From NCBI GenBank assembly GCA_965652545.1, contig CBFGWV010000252.1, positions 1-7,141 of the forward strand: DNA of 7,141 nt, written 5' to 3'. How positions within the stretch are numbered: position 1 is the stretch's first letter; every line of letters starts with the position of its first letter. The notes under the pieces were generated by a model, which saw nothing but the letters and a program-made list of their open reading frames with translations, was not told where the DNA came from and did no database searches. Positions 1 to 6,191 of the stretch are shown piece after piece. The position numbers and the translations under genes were made by a program. This stretch comes from CBFGWV01 sp965652545 (GTDB taxonomy: Bacteria > Pseudomonadota > Gammaproteobacteria > Competibacterales > Competibacteraceae).

Positions 1-2
1 CG

Positions 3-1721
3 TCCCAGACCGGCGACAACGCGACGACCACCACCGCGGCGCGCAGTGGCAGCGAGCCGCCACCGCCCACACGGCTTCAGCGTCTGGGGGACATGCTGGG
101 CACCACCCTGGGCGTCTCGGTCCGACCGCACGAATACAACAACTCAGTGACGCTCAAGGAAGGCGGTATCTCGCCGGTGTCCAGCCAAAGCGCCTTGCAG
201 TACAAGGCCTCAGCCCTGCTGAAAGCCGGCGAGCAGGTGTTGTTCGGCAACGCCGAGGGCGCAACCCTCCAGGTTGTACCGCGCGAGGCGCACGTTCTGG
301 GGGCGGCGCGCGACGGCTCGGGAACGGTGGTAGAGATGAGTTACAGCCCCCGTATTCCCGACGCCGAGTCCGTCACTCTGGCACCCGGCGAGCGTGATTT
401 CTTCGGCGCACCGCCACGGGAGGGCCGCGAGTTCGTGCGCCTGACCCAGGACCTGGACGCCCCGAGCAAGACGATGCACGAAACGAAATGGACCATCCGC
501 CCCAGGGCGATCATCGGCACTATCCCGCTGATCCGCAGCTTCGTGCCCCGCCTGGGTTTCGAGCGCCGACCCGAGGCGCCGTTTCCGGGCGCCATTCCCA
601 AAGGCGCTGTCGTGTCCAAGGCGTTCTACGACCAGAACCAGGCGGTGCTCAGCCAGTTGGCTCGGCTGAACGTGCGCTTTGTCGTCAAAGATGCCGATCA
701 GGCCCAGGCCCTGGCAGCCCATCCGAACGTCGACACCATAAGGGCACTGGTGGCCTCCGGCGGCATCGACCCGGGCTCTGCCCAGTCTTACGCTCGAAAC
801 GCCGACAGCGGCGGCCGGCTGTCGGACATAGCGGGCAATCCGACCCACACCACGCTGTTCAACCCGGTTACCGGCCGCCGCGAGCGCTGGTGGGACCCGA
901 AGCAAATCAACTACGACGCTATCTTCAACAACCCCAGGCTGGGGCCGCTGGCTAACCCCGACTACGTGATTGCCGAGCGCAGATACCGCCCTCATGGTCC
1001 CGAGGCGCAGGCGGTACCGCGCGATGGACGACTCAGCCGCTGGGTGCGCGTCATCGGGCACCAGCCACGCCATGCACCGGTCGGTGCCAACAGCATGTAC
1101 GAGGCGATCAACGGCCCCAGCGGGATATTCGGCACACCGGCCACCCGCGACACGGTGTCGCTGGCCGCCCCGGCGCTGCCCCTCGGCCCCTTGGCGCTCA
1201 GCGGCGAGGGACGCGTGCAGCGTAAATTCGGTGGTGGCGACGTTTCCCCCGCCGTCGCGGCCAGCCGCCCGGTGGGTCTGGAGTTCGAGGCCAACGGTCT
1301 GCCGCTGGCGCTCAACGACGTACCGGGCTGGATCGGCACATTCATCAGTTGGTCGAAGGACCATCCCTGCGTCATCTTCCCCAAGGGCGGCAAGGCGTCG
1401 ATGGAGGATTTCCTGACCCAGCTCGAACCCGGCGCCACCCCGACCCAGCGCGCGGCGATCGAGGCCTTCCGCAACCACACCCTGCCGCAGATCAAGGAGC
1501 AGTCGTTCGTCCGCCCTGAAACCATTGAGACGATGCTGAGTTTCCTTGAGAGCCAGGCACGACCGGCCGGCCATCTGCCGCCACCGGGCCTTGAGCATTT
1601 CGCGCCGACAGAGGTTCAGGGGCCGCTGCGGCGCTGGTACGACGATCAAGGACTGACCCGCCCGCAGGGCGAAGCGCCGATGCCCCTGTGGGACGCCACA
1701 CGTGGCAGGCCGGCCGAGTGA
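3..1721 (+). CDS. Unrecognised large soluble protein, 5' end outside window
   Basis: I do not recognise this protein and assign no function. The frame is open from position 3 with no stop before TGA at 1719-1721, giving at least 572 residues. The first ATG in the window (93) has no well-spaced ribosome binding site, and the codons before it keep the same G/C third-base bias, so the gene most likely starts further left. Before that ATG the chain is Ser/Thr/Ala-rich, then has a PPPP run, which suggests a flexible linker. Counting from the ATG, no signal peptide or clear membrane helix is visible. There is a Trp/Asn-rich core (RRERWWDPKQINYDAIFNNP, about 262-281), a GANSMYEAINGPSGIFGTP stretch (331-349), only one Cys (426), and a Pro-rich C-terminus. 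A secreted effector or the C-terminal domain of a larger protein are possibilities only. The long antisense frame over it is a shadow. It converges on the glycosyltransferase gene. Confidence 0.75.
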   Translation, partial: SQTGDNATTTTAARSGSEPPPPTRLQRLGDMLGTTLGVSVRPHEYNNSVTLKEGGISPVSSQSALQYKASALLKAGEQVLFGNAEGATLQVVPREAHVLGAARDGSGTVVEMSYSPRIPDAESVTLAPGERDFFGAPPREGREFVRLTQDLDAPSKTMHETKWTIRPRAIIGTIPLIRSFVPRLGFERRPEAPFPGAIPKGAVVSKAFYDQNQAVLSQLARLNVRFVVKDADQAQALAAHPNVDTIRALVASGGIDPGSAQSYARNADSGGRLSDIAGNPTHTTLFNPVTGRRERWWDPKQINYDAIFNNPRLGPLANPDYVIAERRYRPHGPEAQAVPRDGRLSRWVRVIGHQPRHAPVGANSMYEAINGPSGIFGTPATRDTVSLAAPALPLGPLALSGEGRVQRKFGGGDVSPAVAASRPVGLEFEANGLPLALNDVPGWIGTFISWSKDHPCVIFPKGGKASMEDFLTQLEPGATPTQRAAIEAFRNHTLPQIKEQSFVRPETIETMLSFLESQARPAGHLPPPGLEHFAPTEVQGPLRRWYDDQGLTRPQGEAPMPLWDATRGRPAE

Positions 1722-1737
1722 TGAGCTCGATGTCGAT

Positions 1738-1749
1738 GGCGATATCGCC
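1738..1749. repeat. 12-bp perfect palindrome between convergent genes
   Basis: GGCGATATCGCC is its own reverse complement and lies in the 29-bp gap between the stop codons of the two convergent genes. There is no T-run on either side, so it is not a canonical intrinsic terminator. It may be a weak bidirectional hairpin or chance. Confidence 0.35.
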
Positions 1750-1750
1750 C

Positions 1751-2791
1751 TCAGGCCGGCGGGACGATCACCTCTGGCGGGCGCTCCGGCGGTATCCACC
1801 CGAGCGAGCCGAGCACGGCCTTGGCGTAGCGTCTGAACTCTACATAGACCAGCCCGGGCCGGCGCAGCAGCGCGAGCTTGCGGCGCAAGTCCGCCCACCA
1901 GGACGGGTCGGCGGCATCGAGCGCGAGCGCTTTGTAGCGGGGCAGGATGTCGGTGGCCGCCTCCAGGTACTCGCGTTGGGTGAAGAACGCGAAGTGTCCG
2001 AACACTGCATCGCCGCAGATCACGTTAGGCCGGTTCAGCCGGGCGGGCAGGACCGCGCTGAGGAACTGCTCCTCGTCCATGGCCATGGGTTGATGACGGG
2101 ACAACACGCTGCGATAGCTCAGGTGACCGAGATCGTCCCGTGCGACCTCCGCCACGCTGCCCATGTCCTCGCCCCACCAGCAGATGGCGTTGATGCTGAA
2201 ACGGCTGTAGTCGGCAAGCTCGTGATTGCCGATGCGCCAGCGCCGCACCCTACCGGCCCGGACATCGGCGATGAACCTGCGGTGCAGCCGTTCGGCGAAG
2301 CGCCCGCGTCGCCAGGCGTGCAAGTCGAAGCAATCGCCGGTGACCCGGCCGAAGCGCCGCGGGATGGCACCGGCGGCCTGTTGGCGTACCGCGCACTGGG
2401 CGTTGTTGACGACATTGCCCAGCACCAGAAACGGCTTCGGGTTATCGATGCGAAAATCCAGCATGGCCGCGACCGCATCCGGCGCCATGTAGCAGATGTC
2501 GTCATCCAGCCGTATGTACAACGTGCCGGGTGTGCAGTAGTCGCGGAAGTACTGCCAGATGTTCCACGGCAGATCGTCCGAGAACAGCGGCTTGCGGACG
2601 ACCTTCACAAAGCCGGGGTGCGCGTGCGCGAGTTGGTCGATGTAGGCCAGATCGTCCGCATCGCGCGTGTTGGCCCACAGATGGTACTCGTCGACGATAC
2701 CCCGCTGCCGCAGCAGATAGGCGATGAGGATTTCCAAATAGCGGCGACGACCGGCGGGCGTCACCACGATGACCCGATGCTCTCTATACAC
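1751..2791 (-). CDS. GT-A-like glycosyltransferase (family uncertain)
   Basis: Probable nucleotide-sugar-dependent glycosyltransferase, cytoplasmic, acceptor unknown. The N-terminus starts with a hydrophobic beta-strand (HRVIVVTPAG), as in GT-A folds. A DDD triplet within GTLYIRLDDDICYM (DDD at about 96-98 of the 346-residue form) sits where the metal- and nucleotide-sugar-binding DxD motif is expected. Further on are WWGED, a DEEQFLS acidic patch and GDAVFGHFAFF. There is no signal peptide or membrane span. The frame extends up to a GTG at 2824 (357 residues), overlapping the regulator gene by 17 bp. I prefer GTG at 2791: it follows the TAA of the regulator by 16 nt, AAGGAAG and GAGAG stretches lie just upstream, and the extra N-terminal codons are unlike the rest. 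The close spacing suggests co-transcription and perhaps translational coupling with the Lrp-type gene. Assignment rests on the motif and fold pattern only; a nucleotidyltransferase-like or non-catalytic relative is possible. Confidence 0.8.
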   Translation of the reverse strand: MYREHRVIVVTPAGRRRYLEILIAYLLRQRGIVDEYHLWANTRDADDLAYIDQLAHAHPGFVKVVRKPLFSDDLPWNIWQYFRDYCTPGTLYIRLDDDICYMAPDAVAAMLDFRIDNPKPFLVLGNVVNNAQCAVRQQAAGAIPRRFGRVTGDCFDLHAWRRGRFAERLHRRFIADVRAGRVRRWRIGNHELADYSRFSINAICWWGEDMGSVAEVARDDLGHLSYRSVLSRHQPMAMDEEQFLSAVLPARLNRPNVICGDAVFGHFAFFTQREYLEAATDILPRYKALALDAADPSWWADLRRKLALLRRPGLVYVEFRRYAKAVLGSLGWIPPERPPEVIVPPA

Positions 2792-2807
2792 GACTGCTCT
2801 CGCTTCC

Positions 2808-3248
2808 TTAAGGCTGGGCGCCACGTTCCAGATAGGTGTCCAGCACGATATACGAACGCGTTCCTTTTACACCCGGCAAGTCGTAGACGATTTTCAGCAG
2901 GCGCTCCAGGTCCTTGGTGCTTTCGGTACGGATCTTGAGCAGCACGCAGGTATCGCCGGTCACCGAGTGGAGCTCTTCAACCTCCGGGTGTTCGGCCAGG
3001 GCGAGCATCTCTGGCGTCTTGCCCCAGCCCTCGGTCGTCACGTGCACATAGGCCAGCAACGGCCGGCCGAGCTTCTTGCCGTCCAGGTCGACGGTGGACC
3101 TGCGAATGACGCCGCTTTTGCGCAGCTTCTTCACCCGCTCGAACACCGCCGGTGCGGAGAGGTTGAGTTTTTCACCCAGCGCGGCGTAGCTCTGGCTCGA
3201 GTCGTCCTTCAGCAGGGCTAACAATGTTCGGTCGGTTGCGTCGATCAT
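2808..3248 (-). CDS. Lrp/AsnC-family transcriptional regulator
   Basis: DNA-binding regulator of 146 residues, the usual Lrp/AsnC length. The N-terminus MIDATDRTLLALLKDDSSQS is the typical opening (D-x-x-D then leucine-rich helix). The winged helix-turn-helix spans about 20-50, with recognition-helix region LSAPAVFERVKKLRKSGVI. A short linker strand (STVDLDGKKLG) leads into the RAM ligand-binding domain (about 62-140), which contains the conserved VTGDTCVLLKI segment (96-106) where amino-acid effectors bind at dimer contacts in this family. The ATG at 3248-3246 is backed by GGGAGG five bases upstream. The gene is divergent from an MFS exporter, so autoregulation and control of that exporter in response to an amino acid or similar effector is the natural inference; the ligand cannot be read from sequence. 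The downstream glycosyltransferase probably shares its transcript. Confidence 0.95.
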   Translation of the reverse strand: MIDATDRTLLALLKDDSSQSYAALGEKLNLSAPAVFERVKKLRKSGVIRRSTVDLDGKKLGRPLLAYVHVTTEGWGKTPEMLALAEHPEVEELHSVTGDTCVLLKIRTESTKDLERLLKIVYDLPGVKGTRSYIVLDTYLERGAQP

Positions 3249-3375
3249 CGGTGCCTCCCGGGGCTGGACGATGAATGGCTTCTGTATTTTCGATTGTTCA
3301 GCGGTTACGTATTGAGCACGAAATTTTGATCGCTGAAAATACCAAACATAGAAATATCCTTAGGAGAACGGCACC
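3249..3375. promoter_or_regulatory. Divergent control region with inverted repeat
   Basis: This 127-bp gap between the divergent Lrp-type and MFS genes must hold both promoters. Its middle (about 3281-3362) is clearly AT-rich against the GC-rich coding sequence. It holds a perfect 7-bp inverted repeat, TTCAGCG (3297-3303) and CGCTGAA (3331-3337), centred near 3317 with a 27-bp spacer; flanking bases extend the symmetry imperfectly. Such spaced dyads fit binding by an Lrp-type multimer. A weak promoter for the MFS gene could be TTGAGC (3312-3317) and GAAAAT (3335-3340) with a 17-bp spacer, each matching consensus at 4 of 6 bases, which would place the dyad over the promoter. The MFS ribosome binding site is AGGAG (3362-3366), nine bases before the ATG. 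Dyad and gene order are seen; the regulator-operator link is inferred. Confidence 0.5.
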
Positions 3376-4560
3376 ATGGGAATTCGCGCGCAAACCTGGC
3401 TGCTGATGCTGGCCATCGCCATCATCGGGTCCAATTCACTGGTGCTCAGCCCCATCCTCAGCGATGTCGCCGGCGCCTTGTCCGCCTCGAGCGCGGAGGT
3501 CGCCCGCGCTGCCGCGGCCTACGGCGGCGCCACCGCGCTGTCGGCGCTGTTCCTGACCCCATGGGCCGCCCGCCTGGGTAGCGGGCTGCGTCTGCGGCTG
3601 GCGCTGGGTACCTTGGCCGCTGCGCTGGGTTTGTCCGCCCTGGCGCCGCACTGGATCGTCCTGGCACTCGCCCAGGCATTGGCCGGCGCCGCCGCGGGTG
3701 TGCTTCTGCCGACAATCTACGCCCTGGCCACCGCCATCGCACCAGCCGGGCAGGACGCCCGCATCCTGGGGCGGGTGCTCACCGGCTGGTCGTTGTCGCT
3801 GGTCGGCGGCGTGCCCGCCTCGGCCTTCATTACCGACCTACTGGGCTGGCGCGCGGTGTTCCTGATCCTCGCGGCCATTGCCGGCGCGCTGGCCGTGGGC
3901 ATGGCCGCCATGCCCTCCGAACGGCCCACGGCCAGGGACGACCGCCGCTCATTCAGCCGCCTGCTGGCCACGCCCACGGTGACCCCGCTGCTGCTGGTCT
4001 GCCTGCTGTTCATGACGGCGTTCTACGGCACCTATTCGTTCATCGGCGACCATACCCGCGCCCTGCAAGGCCTCAGCGCCGGGCAAGCCGGGCTGCTGGT
4101 GCTGGCCTACGGTGGCGGGTTCGGGGCTGCCAGTTTGTTCGACGGACTGATCGACCGGCTGGGCATGCGCTGGTTCTTCCCCCTGCTGCTGGCGGTGTTG
4201 GGCGGCTTGTACAGCATCATGCCGACGGCGGCGGCATCGTTTGGCGGGGTGATCGCGCTGTGCGCCGCCTGGGGGCTGGCCAACCACTTCACCCTGAACA
4301 TGCTGATCCTGCAGTTGAGCCGGGCCGATGCCCAGCAACGCAACGCCGTGCTCGGGCTCAACAGTGCGGTTACGTATTTCGGCGCGATGATCGGCGCCGC
4401 CGCGTTCGGGGAGGTCTATGTCCGCGCCGGCTTCGCCCCGCTGGGCTGGTTGGCAAGCGGCGCCCTGGTACTGGCCGCGCTCATCGCCGCGCTGGCCCTG
4501 CGCCGCGGCCCGGCGACGGCCGCGCGCGACATCGGTCTGGGTACCGAGTCGGGTGCCTGA
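3376..4560 (+). CDS. MFS transporter, DHA1-type efflux family
   Basis: Inner-membrane major facilitator protein of 394 residues, the normal length for a 12-helix DHA1 (AraJ/CmlA-like) proton-driven exporter. The chain is a series of Ala/Leu/Gly-rich membrane segments, beginning with WLLMLAIAIIGSNSLVLSPI. The segment GWSLSLVGGVPASAFITDLLGWRAVF (137-162, written here as position and key residues G, GG, P, GWR) matches the motif-C region of transmembrane helix 5 that marks antiporters in this family. A charged cytoplasmic loop (SERPTARDDRRSF, about 181-193) separates the two six-helix halves. ATG at 3376 has AGGAG nine bases upstream. The substrate cannot be assigned; the divergent Lrp/AsnC regulator makes an amino acid or related metabolite plausible, while sugar or drug export also occurs in this group. 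The gene is followed by the REP doublet and faces the EamA gene. Confidence 0.92.
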   Translation: MGIRAQTWLLMLAIAIIGSNSLVLSPILSDVAGALSASSAEVARAAAAYGGATALSALFLTPWAARLGSGLRLRLALGTLAAALGLSALAPHWIVLALAQALAGAAAGVLLPTIYALATAIAPAGQDARILGRVLTGWSLSLVGGVPASAFITDLLGWRAVFLILAAIAGALAVGMAAMPSERPTARDDRRSFSRLLATPTVTPLLLVCLLFMTAFYGTYSFIGDHTRALQGLSAGQAGLLVLAYGGGFGAASLFDGLIDRLGMRWFFPLLLAVLGGLYSIMPTAAASFGGVIALCAAWGLANHFTLNMLILQLSRADAQQRNAVLGLNSAVTYFGAMIGAAAFGEVYVRAGFAPLGWLASGALVLAALIAALALRRGPATAARDIGLGTESGA

Positions 4561-4582
4561 CGAAGCGTGGTCAATCTCTTAA

Positions 4583-4714
4583 ATGTAGGATGGGTTGAGC
4601 GCAGCGATACCCATCAATGGAGGGGCTGCGACACATATGGGGGCGCCACTTCTGGGGGCGCGACTTCGATCTAACGCGGCTGATGGGTATCGCTGCGCTC
4701 AACCCATCCTACAT
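4583..4714. repeat. Inverted pair of REP-like elements (BIME-like)
   Basis: Two arms of 34 bp, 4583-4616 and 4681-4714, are perfect reverse complements, separated by 64 bp. Each arm has, from its outer side, a GTAG tetranucleotide followed by an imperfect palindrome GATGGGT...ACCCATC with a 13-base centre containing GAGCGCAGCGA. GTAG plus a downstream palindrome is the hallmark of repetitive extragenic palindromes mobilised by REP-associated tyrosine transposases, and two REPs in opposite orientation make a BIME. Translated, the element gives VGWVERSDTHQ, a string I recall from spurious predicted proteins in many proteobacteria. It lies between the 3' ends of two convergent genes, the classic REP position, where the large stem could stop transcription from both sides and shield the mRNA 3' ends. 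No transposase is in the window. Arms and symmetry are seen; REP identity is from family knowledge. Confidence 0.88.
4638..4667 (+). repeat. Tandem 15-bp direct repeat in the REP loop
   Basis: TGGGGGCGCCACTTC (4638-4652) is followed directly by TGGGGGCGCGACTTC (4653-4667), differing at one base. The repeat lies in the 64-bp spacer between the inverted REP arms. It may be a remnant of another repeat type or a replication-slippage duplication. Confidence 0.6.
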
Positions 4715-4813
4715 ATCTGACGACGATCCCGCGCACCCGCAAACCCCGGCACCGTAAGAGCGTACCCCCGTGCGCGATTCGGCCCGGAGTCGACCCTGAC
4801 CCCGCTACGAACG

Positions 4814-5764
4814 TCAGCTTGCCATCGGCGGGCTGGCCGCCACGCGCTGGCGATTGCGAAGTTGCCAAGCCATGTGCGCCAGCAAGGCCAGAAACACCAG
4901 GCCACCGCCGATGACCGTGCGCACCGAGGGCACCTCGGCATGGGCCAGCCACACCCACACGGGGCCGAGCACCGGCTCCAAGGTGCCGATCAATGCGGCC
5001 ATTGCCGCTGGAATCAGGCGTGCGCCGGTCACGAACAAAGCCAAGCCGAAACCCAGATTGAGCGCCCCGAAGACGAACAACAGCCCCATGTCCACGACCC
5101 CAGCATGGAAGCTGCCGGCCATCGCCGCGGCGACCGAGGCGGCGATCAACGTACCCAGGCACACCGCCGGCGTCATGCGGACATGAGCATGGCGCCGGGT
5201 AATGACCGTAGCCACCGCCAAGGCCATGGCGATCAGGACCGCCAGCCCGTCGCCCACTGGCGACACCTTGCCGGCAAAGGAATCGGACACCATCACGGCC
5301 ACCCCACAGATCACCGCCGCAATGGCGATCCAGGTCGCCGTCGCGATGCGCTCGCGGAACAACGTGAATGCGATCAGCGCGGCAATCAGTGGCACACCGG
5401 CCTGCATCAGCAGAATATTGGCCACCGTCGTATACGCCAGGGCCACGACGAAGGAGGTCGAAGCGGTGGCAAAGCACAACGCCACCCCAATACCGGCGCT
5501 GCCCATGGACCCGAACAGGCGCAGGGTTCCACGCGGCCCATCCCGCAGCAGCATGAACGCCAGCAAGAACAACGCCGCGAATGCCGAGCGCCAGAACACG
5601 ACCGTCCAACTGTCGCTCACACTGAGAAATCGGGCGATGGCCCCGCCGAAGCTCCAGACGACGGCAGAGCCGACGACCAATGCGGCACCCAGACGCTCGT
5701 CCATGCCGGCGGCATGGGCGAACGGGGACGGTTGTGAGGCGGTTGCTCGGGCGGTAGCGTTCAT
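4814..5764 (-). CDS. EamA/DMT-superfamily transporter
   Basis: Inner-membrane drug/metabolite transporter of up to 316 residues with ten predicted helices in two EamA repeats (about 27-160 and 170-300). Landmarks are FWRSAFAALF in the first repeat, LFRERI at the end of helix 4, and ALIGTLEPVLGPVWVWL near helix 9, where EPV is typical of the family. The second-repeat equivalent of the usual GE pair reads AE (HAEVPS). These proteins commonly export amino acids or related metabolites; the substrate cannot be named here. The start is uncertain. ATG at 5764 has no Shine-Dalgarno sequence and sits next to a short palindrome, and the first 20 residues are polar; Met-21 (5704) also lacks a ribosome binding site but begins nearer the first helix. 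It is 70 bp from the preceding same-strand gene and converges on the MFS gene. Confidence 0.9.
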   Translation of the reverse strand: MNATARATASQPSPFAHAAGMDERLGAALVVGSAVVWSFGGAIARFLSVSDSWTVVFWRSAFAALFLLAFMLLRDGPRGTLRLFGSMGSAGIGVALCFATASTSFVVALAYTTVANILLMQAGVPLIAALIAFTLFRERIATATWIAIAAVICGVAVMVSDSFAGKVSPVGDGLAVLIAMALAVATVITRRHAHVRMTPAVCLGTLIAASVAAAMAGSFHAGVVDMGLLFVFGALNLGFGLALFVTGARLIPAAMAALIGTLEPVLGPVWVWLAHAEVPSVRTVIGGGLVFLALLAHMAWQLRNRQRVAASPPMAS

Positions 5765-5766
5765 CC

Positions 5767-5779
5767 GGCTACGTTAGCC
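5767..5779. promoter_or_regulatory. Small palindrome just upstream of EamA start
   Basis: GGCTA-CGT-TAGCC forms a perfect 5-bp inverted repeat with a 3-base centre, ending two bases before the 5764 start codon. It occupies the place where a ribosome binding site would be, so it could be an operator or an mRNA hairpin affecting initiation. It could also be chance. Confidence 0.25.
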
Positions 5780-5834
5780 TGAATCCACCCGCTCGTGCGA
5801 TCCCCAAACGACCGAACTTTACTGGCCGGCGGCT

Positions 5835-6149
5835 TCAGGTTTGCGGCAAGAACGCCAGCAAGCCCATCGCAAGCAGCACGCCGACGGCCAATATGACAAA
5901 GACAATGCCCATCACCCGCCGCCGCCGACCGACGACGGGCTCCGGCCCCGCAGCGCCCTCCTGAACGCGGGCATGCGCGACATCCTCACCGGCCGGCGAA
6001 ATGCCGGCCGCCTCGTCATCAGTGCCCAGCGGGGCGGCGGCAGGGTCGGGGAAGTCGACCTTGTCGCCGGTTCGCCCACTATCGATATCGTCACGCAACT
6101 GCGCGCTGGTATCGCGACCGGCCGGTGGTACCGGGCGTTCGTCATGCAT
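5835..6149 (-). CDS. Small tail-anchored membrane protein, conserved hypothetical
   Basis: A 104-residue protein of unknown function. Residues 1-74 are polar, acidic and Pro/Ala/Gly-rich, probably disordered, with a motif-like stretch LRDDIDSGRTGDKVDFPDP followed by AAAPLGTDDEAAG. I recall similar strings in small hypothetical proteins of other proteobacteria, which argues that this is a real gene, but this is memory and not a search. RRRR (75-78) then precedes one hydrophobic helix (MGIVFVILAVGVLLAMGLLAF, about 80-100) and only four residues more. By the positive-inside rule the polar N-terminus should stay cytoplasmic. A TTG at 6185 would add 12 residues, but ATG at 6149 is the likelier start although neither has a strong ribosome binding site. 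The gene begins 42 bp after the hemerythrin-like gene on the same strand, so the two may share a transcript. Confidence 0.72.
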   Translation of the reverse strand: MHDERPVPPAGRDTSAQLRDDIDSGRTGDKVDFPDPAAAPLGTDDEAAGISPAGEDVAHARVQEGAAGPEPVVGRRRRVMGIVFVILAVGVLLAMGLLAFLPQT

Positions 6150-6191
6150 CTTGCGCAGCTGCCTGCGAGGCGCCCCTGCGCCCAAACCAGA

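Larger units (their letters stand above)
4561..4813. other. Intergenic region between convergent transporter genes
   Basis: These 253 bp separate the stop codons of the MFS and EamA genes. The REP doublet fills 132 bp. The remainder on the right (4715-4813) shows no gene or T-tailed hairpin. It contains a GGAGTCGACCCTGACCCCG stretch (4786-4804) whose origin I cannot support. Short frames running into this region from the flanking genes are shadows created by the REP sequence. Confidence 0.7.

Noticed and set aside
210..1898. A 562-codon minus-strand frame antisense to the first gene
   Set aside because: Its wobble positions fall on the first codon positions of the plus-strand gene, its protein is Arg/Ala/Gly-rich without recognisable structure, and it runs into the glycosyltransferase gene. 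It is a shadow of a GC-rich gene.
1688..2938. A 416-codon plus-strand frame
   Set aside because: It lies antisense to the glycosyltransferase and part of the Lrp-type gene, both of which have clear protein motifs; a shadow frame.
2769..3221. A 150-codon plus-strand frame
   Set aside because: It is antisense to the well-supported Lrp/AsnC gene.
4583..4714. The inverted repeats read as ends of a small MITE or IS remnant
   Set aside because: No target-site duplication is evident outside the arms, and the GTAG-plus-palindrome structure in each arm fits a REP pair better.
4786..4804. GGAGTCGACCCTGACCCCG, resembling GGGGTCA-type motifs I associate with some REP transposase surroundings
   Set aside because: There is a single copy, no hairpin or partner, and the resemblance is only from memory.
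4671..5609. A 312-codon minus-strand frame across the EamA gene ending in VGWVERSDTHQ
   Set aside because: It overlaps the EamA gene in another frame and its tail is the translated REP arm, a frequent source of false predicted proteins.
4862..5777. Long plus-strand frames opposite the EamA gene
   Set aside because: Composition is Arg/His/Gln-rich with no hydrophobic pattern, while the minus strand encodes a clear ten-helix transporter.
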